The position numbers and the translations under genes were made by a program. Positions 51,676-64,000 of a stretch of DNA of 64,000 nucleotides are shown piece by piece. The stretch is from Balanoglossus misakiensis (Eukaryota > Hemichordata), in NCBI GenBank assembly GCA_040954595.2, contig CM082580.2, positions 2,852,001 through 2,916,000 on the forward strand, written 5' to 3'. Each line of letters starts with the position of its first letter. The first letter of the stretch is position 1. A model generated the notes under the pieces. It worked only from the letters and a program-made list of their open reading frames with translations. It was not told the DNA's origin and did no database searches.

Positions 51676-51887
51676 CAACATGTTTGTTTCTCAGTATATG
51701 GTGTGTATTTGTCATTGATGACTTGTATGCTTGTCTCTTCATGGATGGTGTTCCCTCTTGCCTACGAAATAAATTTATCTGTTCAAAGTTACTCAAACCC
51801 ATAAGAACATGATATTAGATTTTTCACCTGGGGACGGGGGATAACCTGTTTTCAAAAATTGCCGTGATGGTCATGGTGGGTGCCATA

Positions 51888-52034
51888 TTCCTTTGTTTCA
51901 AATTTGATGATCGCTTTTGCCTCAAATCGGCCATCTTTGCCCAGAGATTTTTCCATTGTGTTTCCCCAGACCCTCTTCCTGGAGTGCCCATTCCCCAATG
52001 GAAGAAGCAGAGGGGTTTGGGTAACCGAGTCTAT
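51888..52034. repeat. GGTTACCCAGACTC-end element (copy 3, partial)
   Basis: It ends GAAGCAGAGGGGTTTGGGTA then ACCGAGTC, and shares CCCCAGACCCTCTTCC with copies 1 and 2. The left end is uncertain. Confidence 0.6.
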
Positions 52035-52116
52035 GTAATATGACATTTGTTCCTACGTCACATGGTCAAGTCTCTGCCAATCAAGAGTACGGAATACAGT
52101 GTGAGGTGTAATAATT

Positions 52117-52439
52117 AAGCAATAAAACACCCCCAGCCATGGTATACCACTCGATTTTGACCAGTTCACGACATATACGCACGAGCGATAGCGAGTGCGT
52201 ATATGGAGTTGAACTGGTCAAAATCGAGTGGTATACCATGGCTGGGGGTGTTTTATTGCTATTATATTATACCAGTATATTGAAACGTTGCATAAAACAT
52301 TTTAAAAAGGCATTTTCTTTGACTATGAGTTTTGCGTGATATATGACTGTGGTATATGACGAATATATCACGGTCACGTGTCGTGTCTCGACCAATAAAA
52401 TAGCGTGATTTACACCATCAATATACTGGTATAATATAA
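52117..52439. mobile_element. AAGCAATAAAACACCCCCAG hairpin repeat (copy 2)
   Basis: Near-identical partner of 35701-36007, with a slightly longer loop (GAGCGATAGCGAGTGCG) between the arms, so this copy is the more complete. Confidence 0.9.
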
Positions 52440-55322
52440 TAAAGTTTATACACTGTCACTGTGCATCATTTATGCAGGGAAGGTCTGTATCAAGTACATA
52501 ACAATAATAGTGGATGTCAACCACACGCTCACTCAGCAAAGTAATTAGGCACAATAGCAACAATGATGAATGATTCAGAACAAAATTTACTTGTTTGAAA
52601 AAAATGACAAATAAATAAAGCAATAGTGATACATCAGAAGATGAAAACCCCACTAAATGACTTTTCTTGCTAAAGGCAAGTTCTGCTAGTATGTTCTCTA
52701 TACGGTTTGCCAGGAAGTTGTTGCAGTCTGTCAAAATTATTATGGTCAGCTCTTCATTAAAGACACCATATGCAACTTTGTCTAGTCCCTAATAAATCAC
52801 ACACTATTTCAGCCAGTACACATTTACCAAATAGACTAGCCCACTAGTCGCTTTGAGGGAGTTTCTGGTACTGAGCTGAGTTTCCAATTCAGGGGCTGTG
52901 CGCTTCTGGTTTTCAGTTACCATCTACCAAGCGATTAGTCCACCTTGCAAAATCTGCAAACGCTTGGACCGTTTGTTGAAATGATTGACAAGGATTTCGT
53001 GATAGAGTTGACAGCGTTTATCAGACAATGACCAATGTGACACACAAGCAACACAAATTTCGGTGAAATGACTGATATTGCACTAACTTTTGTTGTAGTT
53101 ATGATTGTGGATATTCTTCTGGTCAACTTTCATAAATGAAAATTAGCATGTGACTTTTGGGTCATGAAAGGTCATAAGTTGAAACTCCACCTACTATCAG
53201 TACTATGTATGATAACGTAATGCATAATCATGAGATGATGTCAACATGAATAATTCATAGCAACCAGAAGCCTGTAAGGTACACAAGTTCTGTTGGCCAA
53301 GCAATCCCATGACTTTTGTGCAGGCTGACTTATGCGGTCACACTCACTGCGTTTACTCCACAAATACTACATAGAGAGATTTTCAGAAAAAAAATGTATT
53401 AATTATTTAATTATGCAATAATGAAGCCCATAGACTTGGAGCCAGTCTAATTACCATAGTGAATTTATAGTCAAAATCATGAGATTAGTTTGACATGTAC
53501 TTGAATCAGCTTGTGACCTAAACATCTACATAAACCCCAAAACTTATGCCCCAAACATTTGACAAAACAATACAATGTCTTTGCAAAATTCAAATTGACA
53601 ATATCACCTTAAATCCTAGTTTGAAGAAAACATGATTGGTTTTGTCCTTAGTTTACATTTATGAATGTCACATGACTCAAAAGTTTATAGAAAAGTGTCA
53701 ATTATGACGACAGCACTGGATCAGTTTAGTCTAAGAAGATAAACATTCAGCATGACGTTCATCAAATGATCTGAGCGTATACAATACATACCAATATTTG
53801 TCAAGATCAAGACTATTACCGGTAATGCTAGTGATTTTTCAATCTAGAAATACACATCGACAGAAGTGACAATTGAATTAAAAAGTAACATACAAAATAA
53901 ATATGTGCAAAATGATACTGAGAAATTTCTTTCCAAGGCTATGAAAACTAAAGACATCTGCTGATGTATCAATAAAGACTACATTTTCATTACACATTGT
54001 CATTCTTTAATTTTTTTTTAAAATTGCTATCATGGTTTGTGCAGATTTGTAATTAAAATCAAGCATGCATGTTTTAAACTCATGTCACCGTCTGTGTAGT
54101 TGACTTCTGCTAAAATTGTACGTTTAATATTACATTTTTATTTTAAGCAATTTATCTAATGTGGCAGTGTGTAATGAATTATGTGAAAACTGATCTGTGA
54201 TCATCACAATGATAAACAGTAAATTATAAAGATAGCTTATAATGTTCCTGATAATTTTCTTTTTTCATGTATTGTTAGACACTGCCACAGGTCCCAATAT
54301 TATTTGAGGAATTGTAACACTGCAAATGCTTTGCCTTTATCCATAAACAATACTGTCTATTTTGTATCATACTTGAACAACAACAGCAACCTCACATTTA
54401 AAATGCTGTATAATCACATGATTTTATGCCAAAAGAGTGTCAATGACATCACCCTCAAACAATGCATGAATCATAACATCAATAAATAAATAGCAAGTTT
54501 AAATGTTGCAAAAAGGTTCCCACATATCAATGTCTAAATATAACAAGCAAACATGAAATAAGTTTAAAATAAAAAAATCTTCAAAAAGAAAAAAAGTAGA
54601 TTACATTACTTTTTGAAATATGAATGAAGCCATTCTCGGAGACCTGCATACTAAATATTACAGCTGCATAACCAGCCATTTTGAATACTTTTTAAAACCA
54701 CAATTGACAAAGTGTACTTGAAAAGAATAAGTGATTTCGATTCTGTCACTGCTGGGGACCTGTCTACAGTAAAAAGTTAATGATACAGCACAGGTTGTAA
54801 CTTCGTTATTAATACAATACCAACAGGGGGAATTTCACCTGACAGCCATGTATACTTTGTTACTGAACAGATTTAGATAGATAGCTCAAACATTGCTGCT
54901 AGCTTTACCTGGAATTGATCCTTGAAACACCTTCAACCTATCCAACATAGAAATTTTCGGATATGGTTGTGGTTGTAGCTTGGAAACAGGTCAAACTTTT
55001 TATACTCCTCTCAGAAACCTTGACTGCTTTCAATCAATCGGCCAAGGGGTCATTATACGGTATTGCATTCTGATTTGGAAAGTCTGACCATGACATTGCA
55101 GAGTGCAAATTGGGCCTCAAAACATAGGTGGCAATTCTCGATGGAATGTTGCATGTGAATGACCTCTTGGCCGATTGACTACTTTACAATAGAAGTTCAC
55201 CAGCCACAGATTGAATTTAATATCAATTTATATGAAATTGATATGAAAGTAACTATTAACTTTACATTTAAATGGCATAAGATCTGATGCATAAACAGAC
55301 ATTTTATGAAGTGATCCTTGCA

Positions 55323-58300
55323 TTATTTCAGCTTCTTCAGTCTCTCGTCCAGACTGGCACAGTTCGACTGTATGGCAGCCATATTTGATGCAAATGAATC
55401 TTGCAGCTGAAAAAGAAAACAATACAAGACTTTGATGGACACCATGGCCAATGAGACTATGATAGGACAGTGCAAAATTTAATATTTATACTTGGCATCC
55501 ATCACACAAATATCAGTGTTCTTGATGTTGTTGTTGCTTTTATTATGATGTACACAGTAAATATTTCTGAATTGAAGAAGGCTTATGTACAGCTTGCATG
55601 GAGATCAGATTTTCAGTGGGTGGCACACGCGAAAAAAAGAGCGCCACCATATGTTCTTTAGAACGCTCAAATGCGCCAGTTCAGCCATATATGGGCGTAT
55701 GTACACTGGATGTGACTTTATACCTTTAATCTCTTGATCTGTTATATCCCTGTCCAAATTCGAACTCACCTTTTTCAGCAAAGATTCCTGTGTCTTTACA
55801 CCATGCGATATCTGTGTCTGGGTGCAATCCAAATGACTTAATGCTTGGCTAAATTGCAATGCTGAAATTTACAAAATAGCATAAAATTAGGTGATCAGCA
55901 TTTTGAAATATAATGGCATATTCTTACATACTAAATACTAGTTACAGGTACACATGTTCTCTGACATACGACGACTTTGGTCTAAAATCTGACTTGGTCG
56001 TCCCTTATGTGGCTGTGGTATATATTGATTAAACACAAATAATAACATTCTATATGCTTATTAAAACTGTGAAAATGGTGGCCCATATCTCTGGGGGAAA
56101 AACATCTACATTCGTGCAATAGAGATAGAGCTCTATTATTATTTTATGTGGCTAAAATACAACACATACATTTTGTGGATAGCATGCAGTTTCATCCCTA
56201 GCACTTTGTCACTCACATGTTGGAGATATTACATTTTCCCCTTGCTAGAGTGGAATCCCCCCCCCCATGTTCTTGCAAAGGGGGTGTATGAGAGAGAGAC
56301 TTTGTCCCTTTAACAACGTCAAATCAGGGCATGAGAAAATAGTAGCCTCATACAAGTCAGTGATACAGTCCAAACTGAAGGGAGTTTTTGCGGGCTGGTG
56401 TTGGCCGGCTTTCACATACTGTAACCCTTTTACCACCATAGTTCAGTCCAAGCTACCTTTAACAAAATCTTGTTCTCACCTTGTTCATGGAGTTCTTTCA
56501 GGCTTCCCAGTCTTTCAGCCAGCTTAGGTAGTGTGGCAGCCATACTATCCCATCTCTCCATCATATCATACAGCTCGGAAAGCTAAGATTTAATTAAAAA
56601 AACATAAGTTATCTACTGCATGTGGTATGGGTTTTAAGTCATTGTAAATGACTCAGTGAGATATTCAAATTTGATGATAGATTCCAAAAACATACCCTCC
56701 AAACAAGTCAACAACAAAATACATTTTATGAACTTGTATTTTGAACTCCCAGTAATAATGAGGTATAGAAAACATTTGTAATAACATAACTATTCTTTTT
56801 ATTAATTTGTCTAAATTTTCTGGAAGCCTCTCCTCCCAGTGATGGCAGAGAATGTTATTAAACAAGCCGTTTACAATTGAATGTAAGATTCTGCACAGGA
56901 AATCAGTGCAATTTGGCCAACATGTCTGTAATCTTTTGAAAATTTCCCCTGTTTATCTGCTTTGTGGCAGTGCTAGCCATCAGCAGAGGGAAAACCTAGC
57001 ATCAAGGACACCTCTATTTATGCCATGATGTTATGGATTCACAAATATAGTGTGTAGTAGGTCATTTAAAATTCTAATCTCTGATAATCAGAGCTGGAGG
57101 CGCGGGATGACAAAAAGTCAACTCAAGAGGAGGACCTGTTGAAACACAGGCACTGGAATCAAGGCACACACACACACACACACACACACACAAGTCAATA
57201 CTGCTCTTTAAAGAGTGAACAGCGAAAAGAAAGGACATGATGAAGGTCGAGAGGAAGATTATTCCATAATTTGGGACCAATATATGCGAACGATCTTTCA
57301 CCAAAAGTCTTTGTGGAAACCCTTGGATTGCTGAGAAGTCTAGAATCTGGTGTAGAAGTGCAGAGCGATATTGAGGTCCTGTACCCACAAAACTGAATTG
57401 TAGCAAATAGATGCAACTTTGTACTATTTGTAGTGAATGCAAGAAGTCATACTAGGTACCCAATGAAGCTTTTGCAAAGTGGTCGGATGTGAATCATGTG
57501 ATCATACTTTTTTGTCTTACAGACAAGATGATCAGCAGCATTTTGCACTCTTTGCAACTTGTCTATAAGCTGTTTAGAACAACCAGAAAGAAGACAGTTG
57601 CAGAACAAGTGAAGTGACGTGAGTTTGAGTGGCTTGTGGACAGAGGAAGTGACAGATAGAGCTAATCTGTTGAATTGCATGAAAGAAAAGAGAAGAAAGG
57701 TGCATATGTTCTCATTAGAGGTAGAGATATGAGAGCAGAATGTTAACAGTTTACCTTCTTAGTAACTTCATTGTTGAATGGCTGAGGATTTAAATTTAAT
57801 GAAAACATAAAAGACAACAGATAGTAGAAAGTAATCTTATTAGTACTAGTATTGTAATTAGATTTATAATGGTAAAACATAGCATCAAGAACACTGTGGT
57901 CCCATTTGGGGGTTACACAGAAATAAGTATGACCTAAACCATATATAAATATGGAAATGTAAATGAAATTAAGTATAGAAACATGCACAATCAAGAGTCT
58001 TTGCAATCTTAGAAGCAGTGCTAAAGAAATGATATGTGTAGAGAAAATAAATGAGCAACAGAATGCCATGCAAATTTCTTACCTCGGGGTTTATCAACGC
58101 AGTGAGATTTACTTCAGTGGAATACGTAAAACAGGTATGCTAGGGAGCCCAACACCCAACTATTTTCATGTTACATGTCATGCATTAACTTTTTGTCCCC
58201 TTTAAAGCTAATGTGTGTGTATGTGTGTGTCCACAGCTCTACTGATATCATTCTAGCAATTTCTGCCACTTTTATGTGTTGAGTTTCTCCTATATATGAT

Positions 58301-61300
58301 TGATTGTTCATGCCACCAGTAAAGCTTTGGGAAGACACACCAGCCACCTTCACGAAAGACTGACAACAAAGACGATATCTATGCTCACCAACTTCATTTT
58401 TTGGACACAAACTCAGCGAAAACCACAACCAAAATGTTTGTCTAAAAACTACCAATTTGGCACCTTTTTCCCAGCACTGACCCAAGAAATCATGCTTCAC
58501 TAGTATAACTGACAAATGAAGTCAGCAGACATGTGTCTAGAGTGTACAGATCAACACACCCTGTACTAGCCTGACACTATTGTCAAAATACTGTAAACAC
58601 TTTATTTTCGTGAGCAATAAATTTTCGTGAAATACGCGAGAGCCAAAATAGTGTGAAAATAAACAGTCCCGTAATTGTTTTTGAAGATAACAATGCAGTG
58701 AATGAAATAAGAGAACACGAAAATTAATACTCGCGAAACAGTGGCCTCTCTCGATATCGCGAACATTTCAACTTGCGAAAATAAAGTGTTTTACAGTAAA
58801 TAAGGAAAAAAAGCTACAACACAGGTACATTATATTACACAGTAATCTAGCGTTCCATACATGAGACAAGTCCTGTTAAACAAGTGAGAAGATAGCATCA
58901 AGGACAATGTGCTCTCATTTGATCAGAATTGGTACATTCAACTGTGATATATATTAGTTATAGACTGATCAATCTCCAACACAAAGTCACAATGGTACAT
59001 TTAGCATTAGAATAATGTACATCAACTATGAGACAATAAATCTGATGGAGAACTATTCTAGGACCCTGCAAACCAAAGTTCCACACAATTCGCCGAAAAT
59101 AAGGACAATGTCAAAAAAAATAAAAAAAAATCCCGTGTTGTAGGAATATGTCAATTTCTGCAATGGAGATATGGCGATGAACATTAATTTCCTGGGCTGC
59201 AATTCACAGCAATGGTCTGGGCTATGATCAGCAGTACTGGGACATAGAACTGCACACAATGCTTAGCATACTGTATACACCTGTGTTACAGAGATAAGAG
59301 CCACACATCTGGGACAGGGGTGTACATGTGCTCTTCTTGGCTGTAATAGGCTGATTACACATTATTAGAATGTTACTAGGATGTTAAAGGTCCCATGTGC
59401 TATTCCTTCATTTTCAAATATCTGCTCTTATTTTAACCGCAGATGTAAAAAACTTACCCTGCTTTCCTTGGCAGCATCTGTGACTGATTTCTTTTTGGAC
59501 TTGACATTGTTAAGTCTTTGGATTAGGTTTTGTACCCTGGCATCCACATGGTCTAACTGGTCTGGATCAAGTACCATAGCTTTAGCCTGCAATTCAGCTA
59601 CAGCATCCTGGCAGAAAGATAACAACACAGCATCAAGGAGACTGTGGTCCCATTTGGAGATTATACAAAAAAAGGTTTACACCAGAATACATACATACAT
59701 ACATACATACATACATAAAGTAGGGTAGTAGGAGAAACGAAAGGCGGTAAAATCTCTACAACGCTGTTTCGTGAGTCACTGGACTCACTCATCAGGAGAC
59801 TAAACATACATACATACAATGTACATACATACATACATACATACATACATACATACATACATACATACATACATACATACATACAGACTGACAGACTGAC
59901 AGACTGACAGACATGCATACAGATAGATAGACAGAAAACGATATCAACGGGCAAACACTGACTGATCTATAGGCTGCCAATGGCACGTCAATGAGGTCGA
60001 GCGTCAGGGTCTATGCTGTTCTCTTACTGTCATCAAAATCGCTTTTGTGACACTTACCACTAAACTCTTGGAATGTGTTTCTGCTCGCAGGACAGACTAT
60101 CATGAAAGAAACAACATAAAAATGGGCTGCATTATAAACTAATGATTATAGAAAAGCTATGGTTATTTAACAAAGCAATTAATACCATAAGAAAATCTGC
60201 ATTTTCATTGCAGACAGTGATAGAAGGATTGCGCATACAATACATACACTACTTTTTAACTAGTATCAAGACATAATGATGATATTACTGCCTGCGTGAT
60301 ACTCCAATTCAAATTTTTTACATCTCAAGTTCCATTTCCTTCTTGTTTAGTAGTCAAGTTTTGCCTCTTGCAGAAGGCACGCGTTGTAAACAAATGATAA
60401 CGAATATTAACTTTTCAAAAGTAATGGAACCAACCTGAGACAAGTGTTCATATATTGCACAGAATTTTATCTTAAAATGGTAAAACAAATATATCACAGC
60501 TATTTGGTCATATGAAAAATATAACTTAATAAAAATTTGGAAAAGAGCTTGTACTATTTCTTTTGAAACTTACCAACTTTTCTGCATCACCCCCTAGCAC
60601 GCCTTCCAATTTAGAAAGGCGTTGCTCCAATTCTGCTACCTTCAAAAGAAATCAAAAAATCAAAATGGCCACTGAGTATTTAGGTTACGATTACATCCAC
60701 ACAAATGAAAAGACACTTAAGTACTGTGGAATAAAAATACTGAAAATAAATCCAGAAATTACAGCTATGTATCAGAGTAAAATAACCGGACATTGTACCA
60801 TACCAGTGTTTCATTCAGGATACAATCAAGAAGGGGGGGGGGGGGGGGTTCCACTCTGGCAATGGGGATCTGTAATATCTTCAACATGTGAGTGACATCA
60901 TTTTAAGGGGCACTGGTCCCCCTTGACAAATTGTTAGGGTGTGCCAACATGTCAATAGGGGGTGAATCCCCCCCATCCTCCGTCTAGATGAAACACTGCC
61001 ATACTGTTTCTGTTTCTGTACTGATACTCACCTTTGATAACTGATTAAATTTAGCTTGCTCAGCTGTATAGAACAGCTCATAGACAACATGATTTTCACC
61101 CGGTGTTTTACCTTTGGAAGGCGTTTTTGAAGTTTGATCTCCATATTTCTTGTAAGCCTCTAATTGACTCAGCAACTTCCTGTGGAATAATGTCAGCATT
61201 AGAAGTACCATTTCTACATGGATTGAACATTTGAAATTTCTGTCAAAAGGCAAGTATAGTCGCTAATTTCTAAATTACTTGAAAATAACTGATCAAATAT

Positions 61301-63754
61301 CTGGACTGACAGAATTGATGGATGGAGATTTGTCCATAGCCAAGACTACCTTCTAGTCTCATGTTATAGACAGACAGACAGCCAGATAGATAAATAGATT
61401 TCAGTACTGGTGGCCTCCAGCCAAAATGTACTAATCAGTAAACATAAATTGTGAGCTTATCGCTAGAGATGTATAGAACACAGCAAAGCAATAAATAGAT
61501 AAATAGAATAAATAATGAGAGAATGTATTAAATATTATCGGTAGTATCGTCTCTGAGTTTGGTAGCATAAAAAAATAAACCTACTGAGATTTCTCAGTGT
61601 AATTGTATGCTGAGATGATAAGAGTAACTTAAACTTATATACAAGGGGGGTTAAAGCTAGTAAAATTGCGAAATGTACTTCTGACGTAATTCATTATAAT
61701 GGATCAATTCTAAGAGTTTGGATGACTCACTTTGGCAACTGTGCTTGTGGATCAGCCAAATCCATCACTGGTTCCAGACCTAAGATTTCTTCTAAGTGCA
61801 AGTTACGTAATTGATCTTCCAAACCACTGACTTGTTGACTGAGTAACACCGGTGACTTCTCACTTCCGCCTTCCTCCTTTGCTTTAGTCTATTACAGACA
61901 GAAAGAGCGTTATAAGAAAACCTCAAAATATTCCACTTTAGCCTCATCCCTCCCTGAACAACATACTAGCAACAAAATTTGAAGCACTTGTGTTGCCCTA
62001 TGGTTAAATCACACTACATGTATATGCTTGGGTGAACATGTTGGTCTTTACTCGACATAGCACAATTCACTCCCCTGGTGCTTGTGCATATTTGTTGTGA
62101 ATTGCACGCATGGGCACGGGTAGCAGAGTTGCATATTTTTATACAATGAAAATGATATAATCTAATAAGCCAAGCCTTTCTTTGGAGCTTGGCCTTGAAA
62201 GAAATCATACCGTCCTCAAGAAAATGTGAAAATAAAGCTAGTGTACGATAAAGCAAATGTGACCTCGGCGTGGACTGGAGGAACTGTATGCGATTATATG
62301 AACGATCACTCTAACACTCAGTGTAACGCCAAAAGTATGAATCACAGTAGCGTGGGGATTGTATGTTGTTACACGGCAGTCGCGCCTTTGACTTTTCTAT
62401 TGTTGAGTCATAGGCACGGTTCGGTGTAACAGCATACAACCCCCAGGCAACTGTGATGTGGCATGAATGCAGAAGTGTTGAAGCCCCACTGCGAGCAAAG
62501 TTTGGCCACTGATTTTGTCATAATAAGGGCGCGTGCACCAAAAAAATGTAGTTCTCACCTTGTGAATAATACAAAGTTCAGTCAGTAAAAATGATGTTAA
62601 CGATAAAATTGATGATTTCTGGAAAACTACTTAGTAGAGCATGATTTTTATCCTCCCAGACTACAGTATTACTTAGCAGAAACAAATAGACAAAAAAAAT
62701 TTCAATCTGATTGTGCTATATCTCTTGGTATACCAGCACTTGGCAGGGGATTATTGCTTAAATAGTATTGGGACTTTACCTGTATTTTATCCACATCTTC
62801 TGCTAATTCTCTAATTTCATGTTGTAATCTTTGGTACCTCTGCATTGGTGTTTCAAAAACACCATCACCATCTCCAACCTGGAGTAAACATCAATGAAGG
62901 TTGAACATTATGGAACCCATGATGAATTGGTGCTAAACAATATCTAATGTCAATGGATATTTGTGATGCATTGCCAGATTATACATGCATTTTGCCTCAA
63001 GAAACACGGTGATAAGATCAAACACTTCCATTATCAACCTCTTTTCTTAAAGTGGGTGTAGCTCATCTCACGCGCATGCGCGTAACTTCCCAGCAAATTT
63101 TCTGTTCCATGCATTCAATTAGTGGACTGCCTTCGCTTCCTTCCATATTTCATGCCCACCGTATAAGTAAATTCTGGTTTCGTCCTTCCTTTTCACCCAA
63201 GCTGGTGTCTTTTCAGAATCTCCGACGCAGATTATGGTCGCCGCCATCTTCTCTGTTGTTAGGACAGAGCACTGCATTATGGAATTGATTGTTCACTAAA
63301 TGTCTGTAACCAGCGGCTACAGTTAGAACATGCGTGTGAGATGAGCTACGCGCTTTAACATCCTAATTTGCTATCAAACAAAATCATGTAAAATCTGTCT
63401 ATCCTTTACTTTTACACATGTACACAACTTAGTAGAAATGGCTCTAGGATATTTCTCACCACCTTTTCTATCATTCTGGTTAATATCAAAATAATTGTGT
63501 ACACAAAAAATACTTTAATATAAAAATAGTGTGAATGACACTGTAGCTAGTGTAAAAGATCTGTTGACAAAATGCTTATTTGACAAATCACTTGCTTCAG
63601 TAACCGTCTCAGCGTTTCTGGCAGGAATGGTGACATTTCCAGATAAAAATGGTTTTACTTGAATCATCTACAGACATTGCACTCACCATTTCATATTCAG
63701 TTTTAGAGCTGTCATAGCCAGTTTTCCTAAATTTCCCAATACGATCAGAGAAAT
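55323..63754 (-). CDS. DCTN2: dynactin subunit 2 (dynamitin, p50), lacking N-terminal exons
   Basis: Dynamitin is a shoulder subunit linking the p150 projecting arm to the Arp1 filament of dynactin. Eleven minus-strand exons: 63687-63754 (DFSDRIGKFRKTGYDSS), 62780-62878, 61731-61888, 61032-61179, 60574-60639, 60058-60096, 59458-59607, 56480-56582, 55770-55861, 55323-55406, read in this order, with the N-terminal exon(s) right of the window. (The list gives ten internal-to-terminal exons; the missing 5' ones are not visible.) Landmarks: RYQRLQHEIRELAEDV, MDLADPQAQLPKKLLSQLEA, VVYELFYTAEQAKFNQLSKV, VAELEQRLSKLEGVLGG, DPDQLDHVDARVQNLIQRLN, SELYDMMERWDSMAATLP, LKELHEQALQFSQALSHLD and the C-terminal ASLDERLKKLK. 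These are long coiled-coil heptads matching vertebrate DCTN2 throughout. All phases join. 335 residues are encoded here, of roughly 400 expected. Confidence 0.96.
55606..55729. mobile_element. GGTATACGGTCACC MITE (partial copy)
   Basis: Shares TTTTCAGTGGGTGGCACACG, TGTTCTTTAGAACGCTCAAA and the end TATACCTTTAA with 46646-46827. One end is missing. It sits in the last DCTN2 intron. Confidence 0.8.
56290..56313. repeat. terminal fragment of the AGGGACAAAG hairpin MITE (copy 6)
   Basis: Only the end AGAGAGACTTTGTCCCTTTAA remains, beside a poly-C run, in a DCTN2 intron. Confidence 0.8.
57164..57191. repeat. (CA)n microsatellite
   Basis: A CA dinucleotide run at the 3' edge of the retrotransposon relic at 57195-57680. 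Confidence 0.9.
57195..57680 (-). pseudogene. non-LTR retrotransposon 3' end (L2/CR1-like), decayed
   Basis: Two broken minus-strand frames encode KLQRVQNAADHLVCKTKKYD (the conserved LQ-VQNAAARLV block) and TFGERSFAYIGPKLWNNLPL (the conserved C-terminal block), then CSLFKEQY and a stop. A frame break lies between them. Same sense as DCTN2, inside its intron; the (CA)n tail follows directly. Confidence 0.82.
57874..57945. repeat. GTCAAGGACACTGTGGTC family (copy 2)
   Basis: ATCAAGAACACTGTGGTCCC, then GGGGGTTACACAGAAATAAG and TATGACCTA, as in copies 1 and 4. Confidence 0.75.
58589..58798. mobile_element. TACTGTAAAACACTTTATTT MITE (copy 2)
   Basis: TACTGTAAACACTTTATTTT then CGTGAG, to AATAAAGTGTTTTACAGTA, inverted relative to 38726-38935. 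In a DCTN2 intron. Confidence 0.92.
59622..59690. repeat. GTCAAGGACACTGTGGTC family (copy 3)
   Basis: CATCAAGGAGACTGTGGTCC, GGAGATTATACA and GTTTACACCAGAAT, 14 bp from a DCTN2 exon and running into a (CATA)n tract. Confidence 0.7.
59687..59935. repeat. split (CATA)n / (GACT)n microsatellite
   Basis: A short (CATA)n (59687-59716), a ~90-bp non-repeat insert, then a longer (CATA)n (about 59818-59884) and GACTGACA units. In a DCTN2 intron. Confidence 0.9.
63059..63348. mobile_element. TAGCTCATCTCACGCGCATG MITE-like element (copy 2)
   Basis: Terminal repeats TAGCTCATCTCACGCGCATG and CATGCGTGTGAGATGAGCTA bound 290 bp. It is the inverted partner of 21356-21613, with better-preserved ends. In a DCTN2 intron. 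Confidence 0.88.
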
Positions 63755-63786
63755 CTGAAATACCAAAAGAAAACAGTATTACAAAC

Positions 63787-63890
63787 ATAGCGTCAAGGGC
63801 ACTGTGGTCCCATTTGGGGATTGCACAGACATAGGTGTACACTGGAATAAAAATCACATGCAGGTAAAATTGGCACACAGACATGACCTA
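63787..63890. repeat. GTCAAGGACACTGTGGTC family (copy 4)
   Basis: GCGTCAAGGGCACTGTGGTC, then TTGGGGATTGCACAGACATA and AAAATCACATGCAGGTAAAA, matching copy 1 end to end. Likely intron before the last visible DCTN2 exon. Confidence 0.78.
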
Positions 63891-64000
63891 ACAAATATTA
63901 ATACAGCAGGCCTCTATAACTCATGCATATGGCCCAATGCCCATGACAAATGTATTTCTCCTGGTCAAGTGAAAAATAAGTCTTTTGTACACATATAGTT

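Larger units (their letters stand above)
51628..55322. other. intergenic: RPL27 to DCTN2 3' end (tail to tail)
   Basis: 3.7 kb between the convergent ends of RPL27 and DCTN2. Contains the RPL27 poly(A) signal, a MITE end at 51888-52034 and the hairpin repeat at 52117-52439. From 52440 to 55300 I see only AT-rich sequence with no recognisable gene. Confidence 0.55.

Overview
The window is animal nuclear DNA: multi-exon genes with GT-AG introns, AT-rich spacers, and a very dense load of short inverted-repeat (MITE-like) elements, microsatellites and decayed non-LTR retrotransposon ends. The gene set (DCAF7, bacterial-type 3-hydroxybutyrate dehydrogenase paralogues, G6PD, a divergent actin, a homeobox-type ceramide synthase, RPL27, dynactin subunit 2), the actin intron positions and an interstitial TTAGGG tract suggest a marine invertebrate, perhaps a non-vertebrate deuterostome such as a hemichordate or amphioxus. 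That placement is inference; the species is not identified. All exon structures were assembled by hand from splice signals, reading-frame continuity and remembered family sequences. Every internal coding exon given keeps phase.

Layout. 1-2263 (-): first four coding exons of DCAF7, running off the left edge. 2611-3715 (+): four orphan exons encoding fibronectin-III-like sequence. 3975-7847 (-) and 9287-13464 (+): two head-to-head 3-hydroxybutyrate-dehydrogenase-like SDR genes, each with nine coding exons and an 843-nt CDS, with a relic of a third copy between them. 16006-24402 (-): complete G6PD, 13 coding exons. 27018-31554 (-): complete divergent actin, 4 coding exons. 37741-47794 (-): complete ceramide synthase, 8 coding exons. 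49693-51627 (+): complete RPL27 coding region, 4 exons. 55323-63754 (-): most of DCTN2, 11 exons, with the N-terminal exons beyond the right edge.

The genes do not form one pathway and look like ordinary unlinked animal genes. The non-housekeeping content lies in three places. In both SDR paralogues the catalytic tyrosine is His, and one copy has also lost the catalytic serine. The actin carries substitutions in both phosphate-binding loops. The transposon landscape includes at least ten MITE-like families, one with a 9-bp target-site duplication visible in two copies, and one hairpin element carrying head-to-head telomere repeats.
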